Of a DNA stretch of 14,875 bases, positions 1-6,373 are shown in pieces. The position numbers and the translations under genes are program-made. The notes under the pieces were generated by a model. That model was not told the DNA's origin. It was given only the letters and a program-made list of their open reading frames with translations, and ran no database searches. This DNA is from an uncultured Elusimicrobiales bacterium (lineage in GTDB: Bacteria > Elusimicrobiota > Elusimicrobia > Elusimicrobiales > Elusimicrobiaceae): the NCBI GenBank assembly GCA_944322775.1, contig CALUQA010000023.1, positions 1-14,875 on the forward strand, written 5' to 3'. The first letter of the stretch is position 1. Each line of letters opens with the position of its first letter.

Positions 1-40
1 TCTACGGCTGGAAACCGCCACCCTTTTTTTCTTTTTCTAA

Positions 41-604
41 GCCGGACGCGGCCCCTTGGCCGGCCCCGTGGTGGCATGTGCATGCTATATAGACTCCAAC
101 CTCTATTCCTACTTTGAAGACGTAAACGACAGCAAAAAATTAACCCTTAAAAAACGCGAAGAAATCTTTAAACGCATTAATGAGTTGGGCGTACTTTACG
201 GCGTGGGCTATGCCTCGGCCGAAGAAATAGGCCGCTACAATATTTTACAGGCCACTTTTTTGGCTATGCGTCGCGCGGCTAAAAAGTTTTATTCCATTCC
301 CGGGGCGGTGGCTTTGGTGGACGGACCGCACCGCATTACCGATTTCCCCCTCCGCCAAGAAGCCGTCATAGACGGCGACGCAAAATCTTTAAACATTGCT
401 GCGGCCAGCATTATAGCCAAAGTATGCCGCGACCGCTATATGGACATTTTGGACAAACTTTACCCGGGTTACGGCTTTGCCGGGCACAAAGGCTATGGCA
501 CGCCCAAACATTTGCAAGCACTGGAAAAACTGGGCCCCTGCCCACAGCACCGCAAAACATTTGCGCCGGTGCGGAAATTTTTTAAGCCGACTCTTTTTCC
601 ATGA
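41..604 (+). CDS. rnhB: Ribonuclease HII, 5' end missing or disrupted
   Basis: RNase HII cuts the RNA strand of RNA/DNA hybrids and removes single misincorporated ribonucleotides. Homology begins at 41 with AGRGPLAGPVVA, continues through NDSKKL, VDG, DGD, AAASIIAKV and YGFAGHKGYGTPKH, and runs to the stop at 602-604. Counted from the TTG at 56, D89 (VDG) and D108 (DGD) match two of the four catalytic carboxylates of the family. The other two, the Asp-Glu of the usual DEAGRG motif, should lie just before base 41. Instead there is an in-frame TAA at 38-40 preceded by a T-rich stretch, and no frame of bases 1-40 encodes G-x-D-E. The TTG at 56 is the nearest in-frame start but would give an enzyme lacking D and E. 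Either the first ~40 bases are foreign (contig edge or misjoin) or the gene is a pseudogene. The strong conservation of the rest favours an artefact. Its stop overlaps the next start (ATGA), as in an operon. Confidence 0.85.
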   Translation, partial: AGRGPLAGPVVACACYIDSNLYSYFEDVNDSKKLTLKKREEIFKRINELGVLYGVGYASAEEIGRYNILQATFLAMRRAAKKFYSIPGAVALVDGPHRITDFPLRQEAVIDGDAKSLNIAAASIIAKVCRDRYMDILDKLYPGYGFAGHKGYGTPKHLQALEKLGPCPQHRKTFAPVRKFFKPTLFP

Positions 605-960
605 ACACACGGCAAAGCGGCTCTGCCGGCGAGGACGCCGCCTGCCGGTATTTGCAAAGCAAGGGATTTGTTATCCTGCAGCGCAATTACCGCCAGCCTT
701 GCGGGGAAATAGACATTATTGCCCGGCAAGAAGGCACCCTGGTGTTTGCGGAAGTTAAAAAGCGCGCTTCGGGCGCATTTGGCGGCCCCTTGGCGGCCGT
801 AACGCCGGCCAAACAGCATAAAATCACGCTCACGGCCGAGTGTTACATCAAGGAAAAAGCCCCCAAATTTGATAGTATAAGATTTGATGTTATCTGCCTG
901 CTGGACGGAAAAATCACCCATATTGAAAATGCGTTTTTCCCCCGGCGGGGCACTTTATGA
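601..960 (+). CDS. YraN / UPF0102 family nuclease-fold protein
   Basis: The product has 119 residues, typical for the family. The N-terminal G-x-x-GEDAACRYLQSKGFVILQRNYR segment is followed by GEIDIIARQ (E36, D38) and FAEVKKR (E51, K53). This E/D...D...E-x-K layout is the PD-(D/E)xK-like nuclease signature of UPF0102 proteins. The biochemical role of the family is poorly defined; a link to DNA processing is presumed. The ATG at 601 overlaps the rnhB stop by four bases (ATGA), so translation is probably coupled. rnhB-yraN adjacency is common in bacteria, which supports both calls. The gene ends 13 bases before the next ATG. Confidence 0.9.
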   Translation: MNTRQSGSAGEDAACRYLQSKGFVILQRNYRQPCGEIDIIARQEGTLVFAEVKKRASGAFGGPLAAVTPAKQHKITLTAECYIKEKAPKFDSIRFDVICLLDGKITHIENAFFPRRGTL

Positions 961-964
961 TTAC

Positions 965-969
965 GGAGG
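965..969 (+). promoter_or_regulatory. Shine-Dalgarno deciding the purine phosphorylase start
   Basis: GGAGG lies 4 bases before the ATG at 974. An in-frame ATG at 884 lies inside yraN and has no such site, so the shorter start is chosen. Confidence 0.8.
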
Positions 970-973
970 CCGT

Positions 974-1795
974 ATGACCCAACTGCAACAAGTCAAAAAA
1001 GCCGTCGCGTTCATTAATAAAAAAACAAAAAACTTTAAACCGGAGATTGCCCTTATCACCGGTTCCGGGTTGGCGGGATCCATTCCCCCGCTGGCAAAGA
1101 AAATTGTCATTTCCTATGCCGATATTCCCGGCTTTTTGCGCAGCACCGTGCCGGGCCACAGCGGCAATTTGATTTTTGGCACCTATAAAGGCAAAAAACT
1201 GATGGTCATGCAGGGGCGCTTTCACTATTACGAAGGGCACCCCATGAAAGATTTGGCCATTTCCGTGCGCACCATGTTCCTGCTGGGCGTGCAGAAGCTG
1301 ATTGTTTCCGCCGCGGTGGGCTCTTTGGACCTCAAACTGAAACCGGGTTCTTTGTGCGTATTGAACGACCATATCAACTTTATGTGCAACAACCCGCTTA
1401 TCGGCAATCACGACCCGGCTTTTGGGCCGATGTTCTTTGACCTGTCGGAAGCGTATGACAAAAAAATGCGCAAAACGACCATGGACGCCTGCAAAAAATT
1501 GAAAATAAATGCCAAAGAAGGCACCTATTTGGCGGCCACCGGCCCGAACTTTGAAACCCCGTCCGAAATCCGTGCGTTTAAAACCTTGGGTGCCACGGTG
1601 GTGGGTATGAGCGTGGTGCCGGAAGTGTTGGTGGCGCGCCAGTGCGGCATTTTGGTGCTGGGGCTGGCGTGGGTGAGCAACATGGGCTGCGGCATTTCCA
1701 AAATTCCGCTTTCGCATGCGCAAACCATCAGCGAAACGAAAAAAATTGAAGGCAAATTTAAAGACTTGCTGGAAACTATTTTGCCTAAACTGTAA
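974..1795 (+). CDS. punA: Purine nucleoside phosphorylase, PNP/MTAP family II
   Basis: The enzyme cleaves purine (deoxy)nucleosides with phosphate to base and (deoxy)ribose-1-phosphate in purine salvage. The product has 273 residues, normal for the trimeric family. Visible motifs are GSGL (30-33), GHSG with H62, MQGRFHYYEG (79-88), GPNFETPSEIR with E194, GMSVVPEVLVAR with M212, and VSNMGCGIS with N236. E194 and N236 correspond to the Glu/Asn pair that selects 6-oxopurines (E201/N243 in human PNP), so inosine and guanosine are the likely substrates. The phosphate/base loop, usually NAAGGLN, reads SAAVGSLD (112-119), closer to the methylthioadenosine phosphorylase version. The overall call is secure but exact specificity is not. 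The gene follows yraN after 13 bases with GGAGG before its ATG, and a strong terminator follows, making it the last gene of the rnhB run. Confidence 0.88.
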   Translation: MTQLQQVKKAVAFINKKTKNFKPEIALITGSGLAGSIPPLAKKIVISYADIPGFLRSTVPGHSGNLIFGTYKGKKLMVMQGRFHYYEGHPMKDLAISVRTMFLLGVQKLIVSAAVGSLDLKLKPGSLCVLNDHINFMCNNPLIGNHDPAFGPMFFDLSEAYDKKMRKTTMDACKKLKINAKEGTYLAATGPNFETPSEIRAFKTLGATVVGMSVVPEVLVARQCGILVLGLAWVSNMGCGISKIPLSHAQTISETKKIEGKFKDLLETILPKL

Positions 1796-1802
1796 TATAA
1801 CG

Positions 1803-1831
1803 CCCCGCGGCGCAAAGCCGCGGGGATTTTT
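1803..1831 (+). terminator. Rho-independent terminator after the purine phosphorylase gene
   Basis: There is a perfect 9-bp GC stem, CCCCGCGGC (1803-1811) with GCCGCGGGG (1817-1825), around a GCAAA loop. ATTTTT follows. It ends 5 bases before the flippase ATG, so any transcript of the flippase starting upstream carries this hairpin in its leader. Confidence 0.85.
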
Positions 1832-1836
1832 ACGTC

Positions 1837-3288
1837 ATGTCTAACGATATTTTGCGTCTGGGAAAAGAAACCTTGGTTTACGGCACGTCCACCGTGGTGG
1901 CGCGCCTGCTGAACTTTTGTTTGGTTCCCTTTTACACGTACTATTTGGCCACGGCCGATTACGGCATCGTGGCGTCTGTGTTTGCCTTGGTGGCGCTGCT
2001 GAACGTGGTGTTTTTGTTTGGCATGGACCAAAGCTACCTGCGTTTTGCCAGCGAAGCGCAAAACAAAAGGGAAGTTTTCCAGCACTGCTTTTACGGGCTG
2101 TTAGGCTATGGCTTGTTGCTTAGCCTGCTGATGTTTTTTGGCGCCAAACCGCTTACCTTGCTGGCCGGCATCGGCACGCAAAACGTGCGCCTTATCTATT
2201 TGGCCATTGCAATTTTGTTTTTGGACATGCTCAACATGATTCCCTTTACAAAGCTGCGCCTGCAGCGCCGGGCTTGGTATTTTGCGGGCGTGCGCACGCT
2301 GTCTATTGTGGTCAATGTGGCGGGCAATGTGCTGTTTATTGCGGTGTTTAAAATGGGGGTGGAGTCCATTTTCTGGGCCAATATTTTTGGCTCTTTGGCT
2401 TCGCTTTTGGCGCTTTCCCCCGTCGTATGGCAGGAGCTTAAAGGCGGCGTGTGCCGCTTTAACCCCGTGCTGCAAAAACAAATGCTCAAATTTGCCTGGC
2501 CCTTTGTGCCGGCGGGGTTGGCCAGCCTGCTGGTCAGCGTTATAGACAAGCCCATTTTGGTGCAGCTGGTGGGCCTTTCGGAAGTGGGCATTTATCAGGC
2601 TAACTTTAAAATCGGCGTTTTTATGATGCTTATTGTGTCTATGTTTGACCAGGCGTGGCGGCCGTTTTTCCTCTCCCACGCCAAAGACAAAGACGCCAAA
2701 AACCTTTTTGCCAGCGTGCTGACGTTTTTTACGGCGTTTGCTTTATGGGTGCTTTTGGGGCTTTGCCTGCTGATGCCCGATATTATACAAAGCAATATTT
2801 TCGGCTCTTTCCATTTAATTGCGCCCAAATACTGGGGCGGGCTAAAGGTCATACCGCTGGTGATTATCGGCTATTTCTTTTACGGGCTATATATTAATTT
2901 TATGGTCGGGCCCGTTATCACCAAGCGCACGCGCGTGCTGATGTGGATTACCTTGGGCGGCGCCGTTACCAGCATTAGCGTAAACCTGCTGCTGGTGCCG
3001 CATATCGGCATTTTGGGTGCCGGTTGCGCCGTGGCCTGCAGCTATGCGGTTATGGCGGCCTGCTTGTTCACGTTTACGCAAAAGGTGTACCCTATGCCTT
3101 ACCAATACGGCAAACTGCTCTCTTTGGGGCTGCTGGCGCTGCTGACGGGGGCCTGCGTATGGTATGGTGCGGGGCATTTACGTTTTGTGCATTTGCTGGG
3201 GCTTAAAATTGTGCTTTTGTGTTTCTACCCGCTGGCGGCCTGGCTGATTATACGCAACACCAAATTTAAAATGATATCTGCCAAATGA
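1837..3288 (+). CDS. Polysaccharide/oligosaccharide flippase (Wzx/MATE-like)
   Basis: This is a 483-residue integral membrane protein with about 12-14 hydrophobic helices from residue ~12 to the C-terminus and no signal peptide. The N-terminus (ILRLGKETLVYGTSTVVARLLNFCLVPFYTYYL...YGIVASVFALVALL) is characteristic of the RfbX/Wzx branch of the MOP superfamily. So are the internal segment with LGLSEVGIYQANFKIGV-like spacing and the repeated glycine/proline-bearing helices. Such proteins move undecaprenyl-linked oligosaccharides to the outer face of the inner membrane for O-antigen, capsule or glycan assembly. No glycosyltransferase genes are visible nearby, so the substrate cannot be inferred. 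The ATG at 1837 is the only plausible start but has no good Shine-Dalgarno; the only purine-rich candidate (CGGGGA) lies inside the terminator stem. The next gene starts 19 bases after the stop, suggesting co-transcription. Confidence 0.85.
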   Translation: MSNDILRLGKETLVYGTSTVVARLLNFCLVPFYTYYLATADYGIVASVFALVALLNVVFLFGMDQSYLRFASEAQNKREVFQHCFYGLLGYGLLLSLLMFFGAKPLTLLAGIGTQNVRLIYLAIAILFLDMLNMIPFTKLRLQRRAWYFAGVRTLSIVVNVAGNVLFIAVFKMGVESIFWANIFGSLASLLALSPVVWQELKGGVCRFNPVLQKQMLKFAWPFVPAGLASLLVSVIDKPILVQLVGLSEVGIYQANFKIGVFMMLIVSMFDQAWRPFFLSHAKDKDAKNLFASVLTFFTAFALWVLLGLCLLMPDIIQSNIFGSFHLIAPKYWGGLKVIPLVIIGYFFYGLYINFMVGPVITKRTRVLMWITLGGAVTSISVNLLLVPHIGILGAGCAVACSYAVMAACLFTFTQKVYPMPYQYGKLLSLGLLALLTGACVWYGAGHLRFVHLLGLKIVLLCFYPLAAWLIIRNTKFKMISAK

Positions 3289-3297
3289 CAAACTTTT

Positions 3298-3303
3298 AGG
3301 AGA
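3298..3303 (+). promoter_or_regulatory. Strong Shine-Dalgarno of the cysteine-rich protein
   Basis: AGGAGA lies 4-7 bases before tandem ATGs at 3308 and 3311. The 14 bases 3297-3310 are identical to those at 14846-14859 before the last gene of the window. Confidence 0.8.
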
Positions 3304-3307
3304 ATAT

Positions 3308-3763
3308 ATGATGAAATCCAGAGTAAAAGATGCAAAACTTCGTCACAAAAACGGGTACAACTGCGCCCAGGCCGTGGCCTGCACGTATTGTGACCTGCTT
3401 GGCATGGACGAAAAAACCGCTTTCCGCGCCATTGAAGCCTTTGGCTTGGGTATGGCCAAAAGATACGAGACCTGTGGCTCCGTCTGTGCCATGCTGATGC
3501 TGGCGGGGCTTAAGAACAGCGACGCCAACATGCAAAAACCGGCCAGCAAATTTGCCACGTTTGATTTAGGCCGCAGCATGACGGAAAAATTTGAAAATTG
3601 GAACGGCACCTGTTCCTGCGCCAAACTGCGCGGAACGGACGGCAAGACCGACCGCCTGCGCTCCTGCCGCGGCTGCGTGGCCGACTGCGCGCGCATTGTG
3701 GAAGACGTGCTGTTTGCGGGGCAATTTGGACCCTATGAAGAAAGAAGCGCCGGGGAGGAATAA
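3308..3763 (+). CDS. C_GCAxxG_C_C family protein (cysteine-rich, redox or metal type)
   Basis: The product is a soluble 151-residue protein with ten cysteines (C19, 25, 28, 56, 60, 102, 104, 120, 123, 127). The pattern fits the C_GCAxxG_C_C family: NGYNCAQAV near the N-terminus, an aromatic/Gly-rich stretch then ETCGSVCAMLMLAG, and a C-terminal NGTCSCAKLRG...SCRGCVADCARIVE. The function of this family is not established; conserved cysteines suggest thiol redox or metal/cluster binding. There is no signal peptide or membrane helix, so it is probably cytoplasmic. ATG codons at 3308 and 3311 are both compatible with the AGGAGA site. It follows the flippase by 19 bases and ends just before the DJ-1 family gene, whose Shine-Dalgarno lies in its last codons. 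Pairing with a DJ-1-type protein is compatible with a thiol-stress or repair role, but this is inference. Confidence 0.85.
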   Translation: MMKSRVKDAKLRHKNGYNCAQAVACTYCDLLGMDEKTAFRAIEAFGLGMAKRYETCGSVCAMLMLAGLKNSDANMQKPASKFATFDLGRSMTEKFENWNGTCSCAKLRGTDGKTDRLRSCRGCVADCARIVEDVLFAGQFGPYEERSAGEE

Positions 3764-3764
3764 C

Positions 3765-4310
3765 ATGAAAGTATGTATGCTTGTAACCGAAGGATTTGAA
3801 GAAATTGAAGCCGTAGGCACCTATGCCATTTTGCGCCGCGGCGGGCTGGACGTGGACGTGTACAGCCTGCGCGGGGACAAGGCCACCGGCCGTTTTGGCT
3901 TAACCTGCTGCAATTTAAAACCGTTTGACCAGTTTAAAGACGACCATTACGCCGCTATTATTTTACCCGGCGGCCCGCAATGGAAAGAACTGGAAGCCAA
4001 CAAACATGTGCAACAGCTGCTGCGCGATTTTGACGATACCGGGCGCTACCTTTGCGCCATTTGCGCAGGGCCGACCATTTTGGGCCGCGCCGGCTATTTA
4101 AAAGGCAAAAACTACACCTGCTTTACGGCCATGAACGACGACTTTGGCGGCAACTATAAAGAAGACTATGCCGTCACTGACGGGCGCATTATCACCGGCA
4201 AAAGCGCTGCTGCCACAATAGACTTTGGCTTTGCCATTTTGGCCGCCGTGGCCGGAGCGGAAGCCGCCGACAAAACAAAAAAAGAAATCTATTACAAAGA
4301 AAGCAAATAA
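3765..4310 (+). CDS. DJ-1/PfpI family protein (ThiJ/YajL-like)
   Basis: The product has 181 residues with the one-domain DJ-1 fold. The N-terminal EGFEEIEAV places E15 where human DJ-1 has E18, ILPGG follows at 66-70, and AICAGP at 98-103 holds the nucleophile-elbow cysteine C100 (C106 in DJ-1). The C-terminal VTDGRIITGKSAAATIDFGFAIL is also typical. DJ-1 relatives are credited with glyoxalase/deglycase, chaperone or redox-sensing activity; which applies here cannot be read from sequence. The ATG at 3765 is chosen over upstream in-frame starts because GGAGG at 3754-3758 precedes it and the family N-terminus (MKVCMLVTEGFEEIE) begins there. The first base follows the stop of the cysteine-rich gene by one base. 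A terminator shared with the convergent pilin gene follows. Confidence 0.92.
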   Translation: MKVCMLVTEGFEEIEAVGTYAILRRGGLDVDVYSLRGDKATGRFGLTCCNLKPFDQFKDDHYAAIILPGGPQWKELEANKHVQQLLRDFDDTGRYLCAICAGPTILGRAGYLKGKNYTCFTAMNDDFGGNYKEDYAVTDGRIITGKSAAATIDFGFAILAAVAGAEAADKTKKEIYYKESK

Positions 4311-4325
4311 ATTTTCTTAGACAGC

Positions 4326-4356
4326 AAAAACCCCGCGTCAAAAGCGCGGGGTTTTA
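4326..4356. terminator. Bidirectional terminator between DJ-1 and pilin genes
   Basis: AAAAA, stem CCCCGCG (4331-4337) with CGCGGGG (4345-4351), then TTTTATT. Flanking A and T runs let it end the + strand DJ-1 transcript and the - strand pilin transcript. Confidence 0.8.
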
Positions 4357-4377
4357 TTATGCAAATAAACAGGCTCT

Positions 4378-4995
4378 CTAGTTGCCGCCTTCCTGTCCTT
4401 CTTGCTGGGGTTTATCGGCACCTTCTATCTTAATAACATTATATTCCCCACTGGGGTCGTAGGTATCCAAGCCTAAAAACTGTGCACAAATATCGCGGTC
4501 ATTCTCCGGGTATCTTTCCCCGGGCACACAAAAGAGCTCTTTTGCATTGTCTTTATAAAAACGGGCCAGTTTATAACTGTATTTGCCGCTGTTGACGCGC
4601 TGTGCCACCACGCCCGAATCGGGCGAGTTAACGCCATAGAGCGTAATTTTAAAGCCGTTGCCCGTGCAGTTGCCGTCTGCCGGCTGTGTAGTGTCTTTCG
4701 TACAGTAAGAAGCCGCCTGCGCGTACTGGGCTTCTTCCATACCGGCAGGGCTAATGTCCAAAGAGCGCCAATAGGGGGCATATTCCCCATTGCGGCGCAC
4801 CTGATAACGTTCCTGTGCGCGCAGCACATTGCCCAGCCACATTTCCGCCTCTGCCATGCGGGCATTTTCAATAGAACGGAAATATGTCGGCACTGCTACA
4901 GCCGTTAAAATAGCCACAATAATAATGACAACCAACAATTCCATCAGCGTAAACCCTTGCCGCTGGTTGGAAAAACTAAAAAAAGATTTTTTCAT
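4378..4995 (-). CDS. Type IV prepilin-like protein, divergent third pilin
   Basis: This is a 205-residue prepilin. The leader of 14 residues ends NQRQG, cleaved before F15 by a prepilin peptidase, with Glu at mature position +5. The hydrophobic helix FTLMELLVVIIIVAILTAVAVPTYF and the ENARMAEAEMWLGNVLRAQERY continuation match the two neighbouring pilins, as do SLDISP, CTK...C..NGF and ND-x-x-ICA. It has four cysteines (SYCTK, NCTGNGF, LFCVPG, ICAQF). The two pilins upstream have six; this one lacks the YCGVD cysteine and its C-terminal partner. It also has a longer leader and a Q/E/G-rich tail. A minor pilin or pseudopilin capping or modulating the fibre is likely (inference). No Shine-Dalgarno precedes the ATG. 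The terminator of the upstream pilin gene ends about 18 bases before it, so expression must come from read-through or a promoter at 5008-5016. Confidence 0.9.
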   Translation of the reverse strand: MKKSFFSFSNQRQGFTLMELLVVIIIVAILTAVAVPTYFRSIENARMAEAEMWLGNVLRAQERYQVRRNGEYAPYWRSLDISPAGMEEAQYAQAASYCTKDTTQPADGNCTGNGFKITLYGVNSPDSGVVAQRVNSGKYSYKLARFYKDNAKELFCVPGERYPENDRDICAQFLGLDTYDPSGEYNVIKIEGADKPQQEGQEGGN

Positions 4996-5007
4996 AATAA
5001 AACAGCC

Positions 5008-5016
5008 ATTTTATCA
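5008..5016 (-). promoter_or_regulatory. Candidate extended -10 for the third pilin
   Basis: On the - strand TGATAAAAT ends 12 bases before the ATG at 4995. The -35 position would fall inside the preceding terminator hairpin and shows no consensus. If real, the leader would be only a few bases long. Confidence 0.35.
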
Positions 5017-5048
5017 AAAAAACCCCGCCGCTTTGCGGCGGCGGGGTT
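5014..5048 (-). terminator. Terminator after the middle pilin gene
   Basis: On the - strand a 9-bp GC stem, CCCCGCCGC with GCGGCGGGG (5038-5046 and 5023-5031), is followed by seven T (5016-5022). It separates the middle pilin gene from the divergent pilin gene. Confidence 0.82.
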
Positions 5049-5068
5049 ATTTGCATTAAGCAAAATAA

Positions 5069-5629
5069 TTAGTCACCATCAGCAGCAGTCGTCGCAGGTG
5101 CGTTCGTGCAGGTGCTGTTGGCAGTTGCCGTCACACTGTCCACACCGCAGTATTCGGCGCAGATAGCTGCATCATTCTCAGCACTGGATCCCACAGTGCA
5201 GGTCACCGTCGGGTCCTGATACGTGCGGGACAAGCTATAGGTATACTGGCTGCTGCCAGCGCGAGTGGCCGTCACCTTGCCAGTAGCAAAGGCAGCAGAA
5301 CCCGTATTGGTCTGATCCAAAGAAATAGCGAAGCCATTGGCGCAGCCGGCTCCGGCCGTAGATGTAGCCGTGCCACCCTTCGTGCAGAACGTCGCTACAG
5401 CTTCGGCAGTCGGAGAAACGTCCAAGCCGCTGAACTTCGTGGCGTAAGAGTTATTCTTCATGTAGCGGCGCTGCTGAGCCTGCGCAACAGAACCCAACAA
5501 CGTATCAGCTTCCGCGATGCGGGAGCGTTCCACCGCTTTAAAATAAGCGGGCAGAGCCATAGCGGCCAAAATACCGATGATCAACACGACCACCAGCAAT
5601 TCCACCAAGGTGAAACCTTTCTTATTCAT
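5069..5629 (-). CDS. Type IV prepilin, PilE-like (middle copy)
   Basis: This 186-residue prepilin has a five-residue leader MNKKG cut before F6, with Glu at mature +5. The N-terminal helix (LVELLVVVLIIGILAAMALPAYF) passes into the KAVERSRIAEADTLLGSVAQAQQRRY amphipathic part. Then come FSGLDVSP and a variable globular part with six cysteines (FCTKGG, GCANGF, TCTVG, ICAEYCGVD, STCTN), enough for three disulfides. The first ~73 residues differ from the neighbouring copy by a single A/P-S change while the C-terminal half diverges, as in a major pilin family. Fibre assembly genes (PilB, PilC, PilQ, peptidase) are not in the window. GAGGAG at 5636-5641 sets the ATG at 5629. It has its own promoter and terminator, so it is a single-gene transcription unit. 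Confidence 0.95.
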   Translation of the reverse strand: MNKKGFTLVELLVVVLIIGILAAMALPAYFKAVERSRIAEADTLLGSVAQAQQRRYMKNNSYATKFSGLDVSPTAEAVATFCTKGGTATSTAGAGCANGFAISLDQTNTGSAAFATGKVTATRAGSSQYTYSLSRTYQDPTVTCTVGSSAENDAAICAEYCGVDSVTATANSTCTNAPATTAADGD

Positions 5630-5635
5630 ATTAAT

Positions 5636-5655
5636 CTCCTCGGGTTACAAAACCC
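5636..5655 (-). promoter_or_regulatory. Shine-Dalgarno with adjacent leader hairpin, middle pilin
   Basis: On the - strand, hairpin GGGTT-TTGT-AACCC (5655-5642) abuts GAGGAG (5641-5636), six bases before the ATG. A second possible leader stem pairs AGGCAA and TTGCCT (5700-5695 with 5668-5663). The first pilin gene has the same hairpin-then-SD arrangement. Confidence 0.55.
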
Positions 5656-5709
5656 TATTTGCAGGCAAATTAAAGCTCAAACCCTTTCTCTAACTTGCCT
5701 ACAATAAGA

Positions 5710-5738
5710 AATTTACTAAAAAAACCCTGAGCCGTCAA
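5710..5738 (-). promoter_or_regulatory. Sigma-70-like promoter of the middle pilin gene
   Basis: On the - strand, -35 TTGACG (5738-5733), a 17-base spacer rich in T, and -10 TAAATT (5715-5710). The predicted start near 5703 gives a leader of about 70 bases. The layout matches the promoter of the first pilin gene. Confidence 0.65.
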
Positions 5739-5754
5739 GACCTTTTTTGGTCCC

Positions 5755-5785
5755 AAAAAACCCGCCCTATATCAGGCGGGTTTTT
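5755..5785 (-). terminator. Terminator after the first pilin gene
   Basis: Stem CCCGCC (5761-5766) with GGCGGG (5775-5780), flanked by six A and five T. On the - strand the hairpin is followed by TTTTTT and lies 23-50 bases after the stop of the pilin at 5808. Confidence 0.82.
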
Positions 5786-5807
5786 AGCATAAGCATCAAA
5801 ATACAGA

Positions 5808-6365
5808 TTAATTGCCGCCCGGGGCAGAACTGCTTTGCACCAGCACGCAGGAGTCGGTCACTTCGTCCACGCCGCAATAGTCGGCACAAATAGCGGCGTC
5901 GTTAGAAGCGGTGCTTCCCGTGCCAATGCTGCAGGTCATGCTGGGTTCCTGATACGTGCGGGAAATGCTGTAGCCATATTGATTACTTCCCACACGGGTA
6001 GCCGTAACGGTGGCACCGGCAAAATCCGTCTTATCGGCATCGCCGGCCAACACAATAGCAAAGCCGTTGCTGGTGCAGTCAGAAGCTTGGCTTTTGCCCG
6101 CCTGAGTGCCGCCTTTGGTACAAAATACGCCGGTAGCTATTGTCGTGGGCGACACATCCAATCCGCTAAACTTTGTAGCATATGAATTATTCTTCATATA
6201 GCGCCGTTGTTGTGCTTGTGCCACCGAACCCAACAGTGTATCCGCTTCCGCAATGCGGGAGCGTTCCACCGCTTTAAAGTAAGAGGGCAAAGCCATAGCG
6301 GCCAAAATACCGATGATCAAAACGACCACCAGCAATTCCACTAAGGTGAAGCCTTTTTTATTCAT
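5808..6365 (-). CDS. Type IV prepilin, PilE-like (first copy)
   Basis: This 185-residue prepilin, paralogue of the middle copy, has leader MNKKG cut before F6, Glu at +5, and the same helix and KAVERSRIAEADTLLGSVAQAQQRRYMKNNSYATKFSGLDVSPT block. Its globular half differs but keeps six cysteines in matching places (FCTKGG, DCTSNGF, TCSIG, ICADYCGVD, SCVLV). It ends in a short SSSAPGGN tail. The start at 6365 is preferred over the ATG at 6386 because AAAGGAG (6380-6374) stands before it and the longer form would put MPKGDLF ahead of the standard leader. The gene is the first of the three pilin genes in transcription order, with its own promoter and terminator. Two nearly identical N-termini with divergent heads suggest alternative major pilins, or one major and one variant subunit (inference). 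Confidence 0.95.
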   Translation of the reverse strand: MNKKGFTLVELLVVVLIIGILAAMALPSYFKAVERSRIAEADTLLGSVAQAQQRRYMKNNSYATKFSGLDVSPTTIATGVFCTKGGTQAGKSQASDCTSNGFAIVLAGDADKTDFAGATVTATRVGSNQYGYSISRTYQEPSMTCSIGTGSTASNDAAICADYCGVDEVTDSCVLVQSSSAPGGN

Positions 6366-6373
6366 AAACAAGT

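Noticed and set aside
914..2085. Long - strand open frames opposite the purine phosphorylase and flippase genes
   Set aside because: They are rich in His, Gln, Arg and Ala without family motifs and overlap well-supported genes; they are shadow frames.
4378..6365. Pilin trio as a type II secretion pseudopilin operon
   Set aside because: Each has its own terminator, no Gsp ATPase, secretin or other component is adjacent, and the GLDVSP/CTK pattern is PilE-like rather than GspG-like; not fully excluded.
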